This document shows positions 25,054 to 34,900 of a stretch of DNA of 64,000 bases, piece by piece (position 1 is the first letter of the stretch; every line of letters begins with the position of its first letter). The stretch spans positions 3,015,027-3,079,026 of the forward strand of contig NZ_CP025096.1 in NCBI RefSeq assembly GCF_002831565.1, written 5' to 3'. The notes under the pieces are model-generated. The model saw nothing but the letters and a program-made list of their open reading frames with translations, was not told where the DNA came from and ran no database searches. This stretch comes from Spirosoma pollinicola. GTDB lineage: Bacteria; Bacteroidota; Bacteroidia; Cytophagales; Spirosomataceae. The position numbers and the translations under genes were made by a program.

Positions 25054-26011
25054 GATAAAAGAGGAGCAAATGTGTGAAGTTGAAAATATGGTGTGGATAG
25101 ACATTTTCTTTTCGCTTTGAACAGGTCAAAGTTCTACTAACTCAGAAAGAGTGAATGGCGATTTTGGGTCGAAAACTAGTTCATTTGAGAATGGAGCAGC
25201 TTTATTGATTAAGGGTAGTTTCCGGTTGTCCTGATGGACATCCTCAAGGGGTTTGACTCAACAGGGCCGACCTTTATTTTGACGAAATTATCGAAATAGC
25301 TACCTTTTCGTAGTCCTTACTATGGCTGATTTTAATTAAGGCGAAGGATCAAAAAAAAGGATGGATCCTATTGTATAAATAGAAGATCGATTAAATAATA
25401 ACTATCATATTTATGCTAATTTATTTATATAGTAATCTATACATAAATACAAATCTGTTGTGGTAAACAGATCATTCTAATACTCGCTTTCGACAGTTTT
25501 ATAATAAAGAAAAGTGCATGATTCAATTACATCCAGGATGTAGTTAAACCATGCACTCAGTATGGATAGAAGGCAACGGTATAATTAATTAAAACATTAC
25601 AACTAAGTAGAATAGTATAATTAATCAGATCAATGTAAGTAAGCAGAACAGTATATGTAATTGCAACAGTATACCTTTCAGACTATAGTTAATTTATAAG
25701 GTCACACACAGCTAAACAAGTATAAAATCTTTTCACAGAGTTGACCATCAGCTGATTAAAAGCGAGATAATCCTACAGGTTAAGCCAAAACTTATCACCC
25801 GGACACTGAAATTTATTTATCGGCGTTTAATTCACCTAATACTTAAATAGGTGAATTATAAATAAATCCATTTTGTGTTTTGTAGTTATTTTTATACACT
25901 ATATGAGACCAATAAAAAGTTAATTACTATACAAATTTCTTTTTTTGATAGATAATATTTTTTACTTTAGATGCTTGAAATTTGTTTTTACAGTTTATCA
26001 TAATCCTCTCC
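25054..26011. other. Long AT-rich gene-free region
   Basis: About 960 bp without a credible coding frame; the AT content is highest from 25380 to 26000. It contains the long hairpin at 25514-25556. It must carry the promoters of the TonB_C gene (minus) and of the first small protein (plus), but is much longer than needed for that. Confidence 0.5.
25514..25556 (+). repeat. 43-nt nearly complete hairpin
   Basis: Outer arms gtgcatg (25514-25520) and catgcac (25550-25556), inner arms tacatcc (25528-25534) and ggatgta (25536-25542), with the segments between them mostly able to pair. This isolated stem in a gene-free stretch could be a small RNA end, an operator or a decayed palindromic repeat. 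Confidence 0.5.
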
Positions 26012-26221
26012 ATGAACACAAATCAATCTGTAGACCAGTTAGCCGCTTTAGGGCGCATTGTAAGTCAAGTAAAAGCGTATCGGGAAGACTCGGGCAACTA
26101 TCATCAAAGAACTTATAGCCCTCAATTGAATCAATACCTACAACAACGGTTATCGTCTCAGGATTTAGCATTTTGGCAGGCGCTGCAAACCGATTGGGAG
26201 CGTAGTAAAAATTTCGATTGA
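26012..26221 (+). CDS. Small protein of unknown function, paralogue A
   Basis: 69 residues from ATG at 26012; an in-frame non-ATG extension upstream to 25982 is hydrophobic and less likely. It is mostly helical: LGRIVSQVKAYREDSGNY, then YSPQLNQYLQQRLSSQDLAFWQAL. It shares the pattern IVS-x3-x-Y-x5-G-x-Y ... LNxYLxQRLSxQxxAxWQxL with the protein at 26503. No known family. It is closed by the hairpin at 26343-26380. Confidence 0.65.
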   Translation: MNTNQSVDQLAALGRIVSQVKAYREDSGNYHQRTYSPQLNQYLQQRLSSQDLAFWQALQTDWERSKNFD

Positions 26222-26342
26222 CGTAATCATATTAATTGAAAATATATACAAAATGTGTTAATTTAAATCATGTCATATAAACACAAAAAGTTAATACCTT
26301 ATGTAACTATCAATAACTAGTAAATTCAAAGTATTACTCATA

Positions 26343-26380
26343 AATAAAAGTAGATTTTTTATATAAAATCTACTTTTATT
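26343..26380 (+). terminator. Terminator after small protein A
   Basis: Perfect 16-bp stem, aataaaagtagatttt (26343-26358) with aaaatctacttttatt (26365-26380), a 6-nt loop and a following T-rich stretch (tatttta). It looks like a good intrinsic terminator, and is self-complementary enough to work from both strands. Confidence 0.75.
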
Positions 26381-26393
26381 TATTTTACACCTA

Positions 26394-26423
26394 TTGATAA
26401 TACTAAGCAATAAATTAATTTTG
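26394..26423 (+). promoter_or_regulatory. Bacteroidetes-type promoter for small protein B
   Basis: TTG at 26394-26396 and TAATTTTG at 26416-26423 are separated by exactly 19 bp, which fits the Bacteroidetes primary sigma pattern (TTTG, 19 bp, TAnnTTTG), with the first T of the -33 box replaced. It starts 14 bp after the preceding hairpin and about 80 bp before the ATG at 26503. Confidence 0.6.
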
Positions 26424-26502
26424 TATAAAAGATTCGCAAACGCTCCACACTAGACTTTCAACTTTAAGTTACTATTAGTGCTGTAGCAAAATGATCGTTT
26501 GC

Positions 26503-26802
26503 ATGAAAACTACCATACCTACAAAAGCTTCCCTATCTATTGTCTCGGCAATCAGAAACTATTGTTATCAAACAGGCGATTATCGGGACCCAGCCGACAA
26601 TGCGTCAATAAACGATTACCTGAAACAGCGGTTGTCGGATCAGAACTGGGCCTATTGGCAACGGTTAAGACCTGATGAACGAGCTGCTTTTGTGAATAAT
26701 CAAGATATGTTACCCTACGATACAAGCTCGCTCCGCGAGTTTAAAACACGCATTATACAAGCAAAAAAAGCAGGTTACGAACCCTATAAATTTTGGCATT
26801 AG
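26503..26802 (+). CDS. Small protein of unknown function, paralogue B
   Basis: 99 residues from ATG at 26503 (MKTTIPTK); another ATG at 26491 would add four. Its first 65 residues align with the protein at 26012 (IVSAIRNYCYQTGDY, SINDYLKQRLSDQNWAYWQRL); the C-terminal 35 residues are an extension ending YKFWH. It has its own promoter. No known family; probably cytoplasmic, since no signal peptide is seen. Confidence 0.7.
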   Translation: MKTTIPTKASLSIVSAIRNYCYQTGDYRDPADNASINDYLKQRLSDQNWAYWQRLRPDERAAFVNNQDMLPYDTSSLREFKTRIIQAKKAGYEPYKFWH

Positions 26803-26854
26803 TGTAGGTTGGGCAATCCACTCCCGGTATCTTTAGGCTGCATACCAGCCAACT

Positions 26855-28435
26855 ATGACACGAATTAGTCTAGCAGCCTTTTTTTTAGTAGTCAGTATTA
26901 TCAGGTGTGTCGCGCAGACCACTCCCCCGCTAGCGACAACAGGTACTTATCAAAATCCGGTTATCTCAGGTGATTTTGCCGATCCGTCGATTATCCGGGT
27001 TGGCGATACGTATTATGCTGTGGGTACCTCATCTGAATGGGGGCCGGCTTTCCCGATATATACTTCTAAAGACCTTGTTAACTGGGCGTATGTCGGTCCG
27101 GTGTTTACGAAGCTCCCGGCCTGGACAATGGGCAGCTTTTGGGCTCCTGAACTCGTTTACAGAAAGGGTACTTTTTACGTTTATTATACCGCCCGTCGGA
27201 AAAGCGATGGGCACTCCTATATAGGGGTAGCTACCACCCAGGATCTTCGCAAAGGATTTACCGATCATGGGGTACTGATCGAATGGACAGCCGAAGCCAT
27301 CGACGCCTTTGTCATTGAAGATGAAGGACACCTGTATATTACCTGGAAAGCCTATGGCCTGGATAAAGGCAAAGACATCGAAATTCTGGGAGCGGAACTG
27401 TCTGCCGATGGGCTGCGGGTAATAGGGAAAGCTTTTTCTCTACTGAAAGCAGATCGCGACGGTTGGGAAGCCGGTGGTGCCGAAGGGCAGGCTATTGTCA
27501 AACACGGCCGCTATTTCTACATGACCTATTCCGGGAATACCTGTTGCGGTGCGCAATGTAATTATCAGGTCGGTTTGGCGCGTGCCGAAAAACTACAGGG
27601 GCCCTGGGAGAAGTTCTCCGGAAATCCTGTGTTGGTTAGCAGTGTAGCCTGGAAATGCCCTGGACATGGAACCGTAGTTACCACGCCGAACAACCGCTAC
27701 TTTTATTTACACCACGCCTATAATGGCACCGATTTCACCTTCACGGGTCGTCAGGGGGTGTTGAGCGAACTAGTATGGAATGACAACACGCAGTGGCCCG
27801 CTTTTCGGTATGGAACAACGACCCCAGCACAGGCCGAATCGCCTGCGGGCGTTTCGCAAAAACGAAATCTGAACCTGTCCGTTAATTTTGCTAAAGATAA
27901 AACGCCTGTTCCCTGGGTGTGGGATGTAAGCCAGCCAAAGCCAGGCTTCACCGTTCAACAAGGGCAGTTGCAACTAGCAAATACAGCCTCCAGCGTTGCC
28001 GGTAGTTTTCTGGGACTAGTCGTCAAGAAAGGCACGTACACTTTTTCTGCCGAGGTTAACCCAGTGGTTAATCTACAACAAAGTGTATGTGTGTATGGCG
28101 ATGCCAATAATGCGATTGGGTTTGGCATTCAGAAAGATTCGCTCCAGCTTTGGCAGGTAAAAGACGGCGTCCGTACCGTATTGAAAACGCAGTCACTCCC
28201 CGGCAACCAATCGTCCCTCAAGTTACTGATCCACAGTAAACTAGGACAATTTTACACGTTTGGCTGGCAACTAAAAGGGGGCCCGCCCATTCTGCTGTCA
28301 GACGCTCCCCTCAACGGTTCTTTTCTTCCGCGTTGGGATCGTGCCCCTCGTGTGGGCATCAGCGTTTCGGGGCAACCCAAAGCGATCAGCCATGTCCAGT
28401 CTATATCGATGGACATTGAGGAGGATTCGCATTAG
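26855..28435 (+). CDS. Glycoside hydrolase family 43 enzyme
   Basis: 526 residues with a signal peptide (cut after CVAQ). The N-terminal 5-bladed propeller carries the three expected carboxylates: Asp in DFADPSIIRVGDTYY (base), Asp in IDAFVIEDEGHLYITW (pKa modulator) and Glu in WEAGGAEGQAIVKH (acid). A C-terminal beta-sandwich (about 340-520; SLKLLIHSKLGQFYTF) fits the DUF1349/CBM-like domain often attached to GH43 beta-xylosidases and arabinofuranosidases. The likely substrate is an arabinose- or xylose-containing polysaccharide in the periplasm or on the cell surface. Other pectin-type enzymes and regulators are close by (31953 GH78, 35797 Nudix regulator). Confidence 0.9.
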   Translation: MTRISLAAFFLVVSIIRCVAQTTPPLATTGTYQNPVISGDFADPSIIRVGDTYYAVGTSSEWGPAFPIYTSKDLVNWAYVGPVFTKLPAWTMGSFWAPELVYRKGTFYVYYTARRKSDGHSYIGVATTQDLRKGFTDHGVLIEWTAEAIDAFVIEDEGHLYITWKAYGLDKGKDIEILGAELSADGLRVIGKAFSLLKADRDGWEAGGAEGQAIVKHGRYFYMTYSGNTCCGAQCNYQVGLARAEKLQGPWEKFSGNPVLVSSVAWKCPGHGTVVTTPNNRYFYLHHAYNGTDFTFTGRQGVLSELVWNDNTQWPAFRYGTTTPAQAESPAGVSQKRNLNLSVNFAKDKTPVPWVWDVSQPKPGFTVQQGQLQLANTASSVAGSFLGLVVKKGTYTFSAEVNPVVNLQQSVCVYGDANNAIGFGIQKDSLQLWQVKDGVRTVLKTQSLPGNQSSLKLLIHSKLGQFYTFGWQLKGGPPILLSDAPLNGSFLPRWDRAPRVGISVSGQPKAISHVQSISMDIEEDSH

Positions 28436-28642
28436 TCGACGTACTAAGTCAATCGCATTACCACGCCTAATGAGTAGCCTGTTTACAATTGACGTGGTGT
28501 AGTTTTTAAAATGGTGTGGATAGAAAAGTAACCTTTTCGATGGGTCAAATTTCGCTCGCTGAGCACCAATACGCTATCAGTCTCGGGACATTTTCTATCA
28601 GAATGGGGACATTCCGGCATAGAAATAAGGTAAAAAAACAAA

Positions 28643-31600
28643 TCAGGCGCTTTTCTCGTGGCTGGCGATAAATTCGGAGGGTGTCTGCAAATAAAACTCT
28701 TTGAAGACGGTGGTGAAATAAGACGGGGTGTTGAAACCAACCAGATCAGCGGTCTCGGTCACGTTATATCCCGCCCGCAAAAACTCGGCGGCTTTCCGCA
28801 AACGATACTGCCTGATCAGATCGGCAGGAGCCAGTTGGATAAGGCTCTGCACTTTTCGGTACAGCGTTTTACGATTCATATTCAGTTGATCGGCCAACCA
28901 ATCGACACTAATCGTGGGATCATCCAGATACTGGTCCAGCAGAGAATATATCCGAAGTAAAAAAGAATCAGGGGCCAATGAATCCATACCAAACGAATCC
29001 ACTACGGCGGCAGAAGGTTGGCTTTCTGGCTGACCAGACACCGGACTTCCAGTAGGCAACGCAAATTGCTGCCGGAAATAGGCCCCTAATTTCTGCTGAC
29101 GGGTAATCAGGTTATGCAAACGCAGATGCAGTTCATTTATATTAAAGGGCTTGGTTAGATAATCATCTGCCCCCTGTCGAAGCCCATCGATGCGACTCTG
29201 CTGGGCAGTTTTAGCGGTTAGCATCACCACCGCAATGTGGTTGGTATCCGGATTATTCTTGATAAGCCGCGTAAGTTCATACCCGTCCATTTGCGGCATC
29301 ATTACATCGGTCAGTACGATATCGGGAAGCTCGGTTTGGATCAGCACCCAGCCTGCTTGCCCATCCACTGCCTGAATAACGTCATAAACGTCAGCCAGTT
29401 CTGCCACCAGAAATTCCCTCAACTCGGCATTATCTTCTACAATGAGAACTCGTGGAACCAGATATTCCTGAATTGCCGGCTGACTAATACGAGCATCTAG
29501 AGACGATATACTATGATCAACACTACTCGATTTCGGCACAGACCAGCTTATTTTGGGGACGTCACTCGTAGTGGACGACATTACTTTAACAGGCAGGGTA
29601 AGGTAAAATGTAGTCCCCGCGCCCAACTGGCTCTCAACTGTAATCGTACCACCCAGAAGACCGACCAACTCGTTGACCAGCGCCAGGCCAATACCTGTAC
29701 CTCCATAGGCGCGAGTACTTGAGTTATCTACCTGATAGAACCGGTCGAAAATATGCGGCAGTTGGTCGGCTGCAATACCGATTCCCGAATCAGCCAGCTT
29801 AATTTGTATGCCATTCATCTCTACGCCTACCCAAACAGGTGCGAGTGTCAACGTAACAGTGCCACCCGAGGGAGTAAACTTGAGTGCATTGGCTATTAAA
29901 TTCGTCAGAATCTTCTCCCATTTATCAGCATCGAATATGTATGATTGATCAGGAAATTGATCAACAGTATAGGTTAAGGTTACCCCTTTCTGCTCGGCCG
30001 GCCGACGAAATAAAGTCACCACATGATCAATAAAACCAGTCACTTCACCCTGCATAAGGGCTACATTCATATAGTTACCCTCTAGCTTGGACAAGTCCAG
30101 AAGTTGATTAATAAGCCGCAGGAGTTGGTCAGCATTTCGGTGAACAAGGGTCAGCGTTGGCCGGTCGAATCGATTTTCCTGAAGCAGTTTCTCCACCGGC
30201 GACAGGATAAGGGACAAAGGCGTACGAAATTCGTGGGTGATATTGCTAAAAAAGCGGGATTTAACGACGTCCATCTCCCGAAGCTGATCAGCTTTCTGGT
30301 TAAGCTCCCGGGTGCGGTCGGCAACCTGTAGTTCCAGCTGTTCGTTTTGCTCCGCCAGGAGCTGCTGCTTTTCCTGCTGTTGGGCCAGATTCCGGGCTGA
30401 TAGGGTTTCAACATCCTGTAGGCGGGCCATTAGCTGCCGATTAACCCACCCGTGTTCCAAAGCCAGCCGAAGCGACAGCGTCAGCGGAATACACAGGAAA
30501 GCGACCATATACAGGATATGGTAAACCCACTCATGTTCTCCCGCCGTGAAATTAAGGGCCGATAGTAGCGAAAACACCGGCAAAATCGCCAGATTAACCA
30601 GAACGCCCACCCGAACGATACCGGCCCCTACCAGTTTGCGCTGATTTGGGGCAACAGAAAACAGCCAGGCTAATTGGATATTTATATAGTACGTGACCGC
30701 AATGTAGAGCCACTGGTAGTTTGCCGACAAAGGAACAAATCGAAACGCTGAGCTGGCAAAAGCCAACCAGAAAAACCATTCTTTACGAAAATTAAACAGA
30801 CTGTACAACGTAAAAATCACTGCGCTGGATACCAGGGTATCCAGAAGCGATACGTAATAAACAACCATTCTGGCGTTTATAGAATGAACAAATCCGTTGC
30901 TGGCTTTGGCTAAAAAAGCCAGAAGCAACATCAGATACATACTCGCAGCATATAAGTTTGCCCGCTGTGTGCGATAAGCGAAGAACAGGCTCAGGTGAAG
31001 GATGAAGAGAATGAAAGCAATCCCAACCCGAAACGTATCCATGTAGCTTGCTTGGAGGGAAATAGGGTGGAGAGTAAGTAGTGCTGTGGGTGAAAAGAGT
31101 CGCATTTGAAGAGCGGCCGCATCCCATGGCAGAAATTTATTATCATAATGCAGATTTGCCTGACAGGCAAAGCGAATGGCTACTAAGTGTTGAGACGAAG
31201 GCTTAAGCGGCAAATTGAAGCCTGCACAGGGATTGTAAGCCTGCACACTGTCGGGATTGGTGCTTATTGTCCCGAAGCGATACAACAGCTGGCCATCTAC
31301 ATACACCTCCGAAGCAATCGACTGAAACACAGTAACCATGATAGGCGGCAAGCTTGGCCCTGTTGTCAGGTGCAGTCGAAGCCAGCCAATGCCAGCCTGT
31401 TGAAGCTGTGGCAGTTTCCGAATATCTAACGTTGGATCAATGCTACGCCAGCGGCTGTCATCCAATAATGGTACCGCTCCGTTGGGGTTGTCGCCGGGCT
31501 GGAACCGCCAGCCTGTCTGCAACAAAAATCCACCATTCGGTATATCTACCAGCGATACCGCAGAAGGTGTATGCTGCGCATAGACAGTTGTGAGACATAA

Positions 31601-31675
31601 GATCAGTAAGAGACCACCTACAAGTCGGGCCCAGGCGGCACGATCTGAGTGAGTAGGTATGGACGTTGATGGCAT
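28643..31675 (-). CDS. DISM-type hybrid sensor kinase with AraC output
   Basis: About 1,010 residues from ATG at 31675 (signal peptide ending VYAQ). An extracellular jelly-roll-like sensor (about 30-200), seven predicted helices of the 7TMR-DISM type (about 205-420), a coiled coil, HisKA (FFSNITHEFRTP), HATPase (NLIANALKFT, DSGIGI, GGTGIGLAL), a receiver (VLIVEDN, VLTDVMMP, TKPF) and a C-terminal AraC/HTH_18 domain (SVDWLADQLNMNRKTLYRKV ... GFNTPSYFTTVFKEFY). All parts of a two-component system are in one membrane protein, as in Bacteroides HTCS regulators of polysaccharide loci, but with a DISM sensor instead of a propeller. It lies between GH43 and GH78 and probably controls them. Confidence 0.9.
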   Translation of the reverse strand: MPSTSIPTHSDRAAWARLVGGLLLILCLTTVYAQHTPSAVSLVDIPNGGFLLQTGWRFQPGDNPNGAVPLLDDSRWRSIDPTLDIRKLPQLQQAGIGWLRLHLTTGPSLPPIMVTVFQSIASEVYVDGQLLYRFGTISTNPDSVQAYNPCAGFNLPLKPSSQHLVAIRFACQANLHYDNKFLPWDAAALQMRLFSPTALLTLHPISLQASYMDTFRVGIAFILFILHLSLFFAYRTQRANLYAASMYLMLLLAFLAKASNGFVHSINARMVVYYVSLLDTLVSSAVIFTLYSLFNFRKEWFFWLAFASSAFRFVPLSANYQWLYIAVTYYINIQLAWLFSVAPNQRKLVGAGIVRVGVLVNLAILPVFSLLSALNFTAGEHEWVYHILYMVAFLCIPLTLSLRLALEHGWVNRQLMARLQDVETLSARNLAQQQEKQQLLAEQNEQLELQVADRTRELNQKADQLREMDVVKSRFFSNITHEFRTPLSLILSPVEKLLQENRFDRPTLTLVHRNADQLLRLINQLLDLSKLEGNYMNVALMQGEVTGFIDHVVTLFRRPAEQKGVTLTYTVDQFPDQSYIFDADKWEKILTNLIANALKFTPSGGTVTLTLAPVWVGVEMNGIQIKLADSGIGIAADQLPHIFDRFYQVDNSSTRAYGGTGIGLALVNELVGLLGGTITVESQLGAGTTFYLTLPVKVMSSTTSDVPKISWSVPKSSSVDHSISSLDARISQPAIQEYLVPRVLIVEDNAELREFLVAELADVYDVIQAVDGQAGWVLIQTELPDIVLTDVMMPQMDGYELTRLIKNNPDTNHIAVVMLTAKTAQQSRIDGLRQGADDYLTKPFNINELHLRLHNLITRQQKLGAYFRQQFALPTGSPVSGQPESQPSAAVVDSFGMDSLAPDSFLLRIYSLLDQYLDDPTISVDWLADQLNMNRKTLYRKVQSLIQLAPADLIRQYRLRKAAEFLRAGYNVTETADLVGFNTPSYFTTVFKEFYLQTPSEFIASHEKSA

Positions 31676-31880
31676 CTGCAAGACGGACAAGACCGATAAT
31701 TTATCCGTTGATTTCGTAATTATACTGTTCAAACATTGGACCATACCACAGCACATACACAGTATAATTCTGCACAGTCAAAAGTACCGGCAAACGTTGC
31801 ATTAGCTATATCTTTAAATAAAAAATAGGGGTAAACGCATCGACAAATGCAAAAAAACAGGTCTTCAGTCCTTATGCCAC

Positions 31881-31928
31881 AAACAAGAGATGGTTTTGGA
31901 TCTTAGCCCAAAACCATCTCTTTTGTTT
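31881..31928 (-). terminator. Terminator after the GH78 gene
   Basis: A 13-bp core stem (gagatggttttgg with ccaaaaccatctc), extended by aaacaa/ttgttt on both ends, with an 8-nt loop. It is 25 bp past the stop codon of the rhamnosidase gene, on the strand where it would end transcription. Confidence 0.7.
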
Positions 31929-31952
31929 ATTAACCTTACTTTCCGGCTGCTA

Positions 31953-34900
31953 TCAATTGTTGATGGTGAACGAGTAAGTGCCCGAACCTAGCGGAATACT
32001 GACCTCTCCATTAACTTGGCTTACGCCTTTCAGTTGGGCAATGGGCTTACCCCCTTCACTGATCTGATTCAGGCTTTTGGCAGGCAGATAGAGAGTGGCC
32101 GAGGTATTGGGAGGCAGGGTCGTTTTATAATTCCAGCTGTTGCCAGACCATGCCCATTCACTGCTGATGCGTCCATACACCGAGTCATAATAGCCTTTGG
32201 CATACGTCATTTTTTTGGTCGGGTCGGGCGTTGGTTTCAGAACAATCTCTTTAAAACCCGCTACCGATGGGTGCCGTTGAATACCCAATGAATTAGTATA
32301 CATCCAGGCAGCAACAGCCCCAAACGAATAGTGGTTGAAGGAATTCATGCTGTTATTACCCCCGAACCCATTCTCAACTGTGTATGAGTTCAGGCGTTCC
32401 CAGATAGAGGTTGCGCCATTTACGACCGAATATAGCCACGAAGGGTACTCCTGTTGCTGCAACAGCCGGTACGCATTGGCCGAATTCCCATTTTCCGACA
32501 GCGCATCGGTGATGGAGGCTGTTCCGATAAAGCCGGTCATCAGCGAATAGGCGGGGCGTTCAACACCGCCATCATCCTTGTTTTTGCGTTCGATGGTTTC
32601 GTTTAAATGCGCGACGATAAATGGCTTATTTTCGTCGTTGACAATGCCAAGTGCCAGCGGAATTGCGTAGGATGCCTGGGTGTCGATCAGTTGCCCCTTG
32701 TCTGTTTTTTGGTCCTGCGATTGCTGACCCGGAGGACCAAACGAAGCCGCTTTTACCCCCGACTTAATTGTTTTATGGCTGGTTTTATCCACATAAATAT
32801 CGTTCCAGACCGTTTTTATTTCGCTTTGCCGTTTCACGAACTGAGCCGCGTCATCGGTCTTGCCCAGAATTGTGGCCACCTTACCCATAATACCCAGATC
32901 GTAGGCGTAATAGGCCATCCAGAATAAGGTGTTGTCGTTTTTGTTGTTTTCGGGGCTGAGCCAATCGCCCAGTGGCCCTTCGTTCAGGATGCCGGTCTGT
33001 TTTTCGATTTTTGTTTCCAGAAAATCGGTGTAGCGTTTCATGGCCTCATAATGCTCCTTCAGCAGCGTTACATCGCCATATTGCCGGTAGGTTTCCCAGG
33101 CAACCACAATACCGGCACTCCCCCAAAGTGTTCCCCCAAAACCACCACCCATTGGCGCAACATCAGTAAACCGACCGTTTTCTGCCTGTACATCCCGCAT
33201 GGCCAGCAGGTGTCGGCGCAGGAATAAATCGGCGTTGGTGAGGTAGGTGGCGCTTTTCGAGAATACCGAAATATCTCCGCTCCAGCCCATGCGTTCGTTC
33301 CGGGCTGGGGTATCGGTTGGAATGGACAGAAAATTACTCCGGAGCGACCACGTAATGTTCTGCCAGAGTTTATTGACCAGCGCGTTGGAGCTTTCGTACT
33401 GCGACGAAAGAGCTGTTATAGAACTGATAACCAAGCCTTTTACATCCGCCACCGGAATGGCTTTATCAATGCCCGTTAATTCCAGATAGCGGTAACCGTG
33501 AAACGTGAAGCGGGGTTGAATGATTTCGTCTCCCCCTTTCAGCGTGTACATGTCCTGCGTGAGGGCGGCCCGGATGTTTTCCATCATCACCATGCCCGTA
33601 TTGTCTTTGTACTCGGAAAGATTCGGGTATTTTACCTCGGCATAGCGCATCGTAATGACTTGCCCTTTTTTGCCGTTTTTAACCAGAATCTGCGGGAAGC
33701 CCACCATGTTTTGCCCCATGTCATACACAAATACCTTCGGACGAACTTCGTCTACTTTTTGGGCGGGCATGGTTTTAACCAGACTGGCGTTATCGCCCAT
33801 CTGCCCAACGAGTTTGAATTCTTTATAATCCAGGGAGGATTTTCGGCCCAGGAAATCGGTGAATGTTCCCTGATAAGCCGTTCCTTCCAGAGGCACCTCA
33901 ACGGCTGGCTTCCAACCTGCATCAGTATAGCTTGGAGTTGACCAGTTTTTCACCGGGGCATCTTTGGTGGCATCATATACTTCGCCCTGGAAGAATGAAC
34001 CGTAGCGAACGGGACCATCGGTAAACAACTTCCATTGGGCCGGATTTGACGTAACAACCTGTTCTGTTCCATCGGCGTAGGTAACGACCAGTTTGCTCAG
34101 CAGCGATTGCCGGTCGCCGAAGTAGTTCCAGCTATCGCCACTAAAGGTTATGTTTCCACTCCACCAGCCTTCGCTCAACCAGGCACCAAGGGCATTTTTT
34201 TGGCCCTGTTTCACCGCGCTCGTGATGTCGTAAGTTTGGTACATATGGTGCTTGTTGTACTGCGTAAGGCCGGGGTTGAAATAGTCGTTGCTCACACGAT
34301 TACCGTTCATATACAATTCATAAATTCCCCGTGCAGTCACGTATAGGCGAGCTTTGGCAATGGGTTTAGCCTGCGTCGTAAACGTGTTTCTAAGCATGGG
34401 AGCCGCATTCCGACTCGGATCAGCAGTAATCAGCGCATCTCCTTTAATCGTGTACTGGCCGTTTGCAACAGTTAACTTTTCTGATTTAAAAATACCGGTA
34501 TAAGCCGTATTACTCAGATTTTCAGAGAACAGTGCATTGGACGGATACCGAAAATTCCGGATTTCAACCTGCGAGAAATGAGCTACCTGATTTCCCTGAA
34601 CCCTGAAGCCAATATGGGCTACCATCGGAAAACTGATGAAGTTATTACCACTGCCAACCGGATTGAGGTTAAGGCCCCGAGCGGCAAAACGCGACGGTGT
34701 TCCCTCCGTCTTTTCCCTGAGTTTATTGGCGTCTTCTTTCCCATCGACAAAAAACTCAAACAGGCCGAAATTGCACTCGGCCAGCACGGTATGTTTCTCG
34801 TATTTATTACCGCTGTTGATCAGGCTCTGCGGAATCGTGAAGCTCTTGAAGGGCACATCGGCTTTGTCTGTTTTGGCATACCCTACCCGGTAGATATTGA

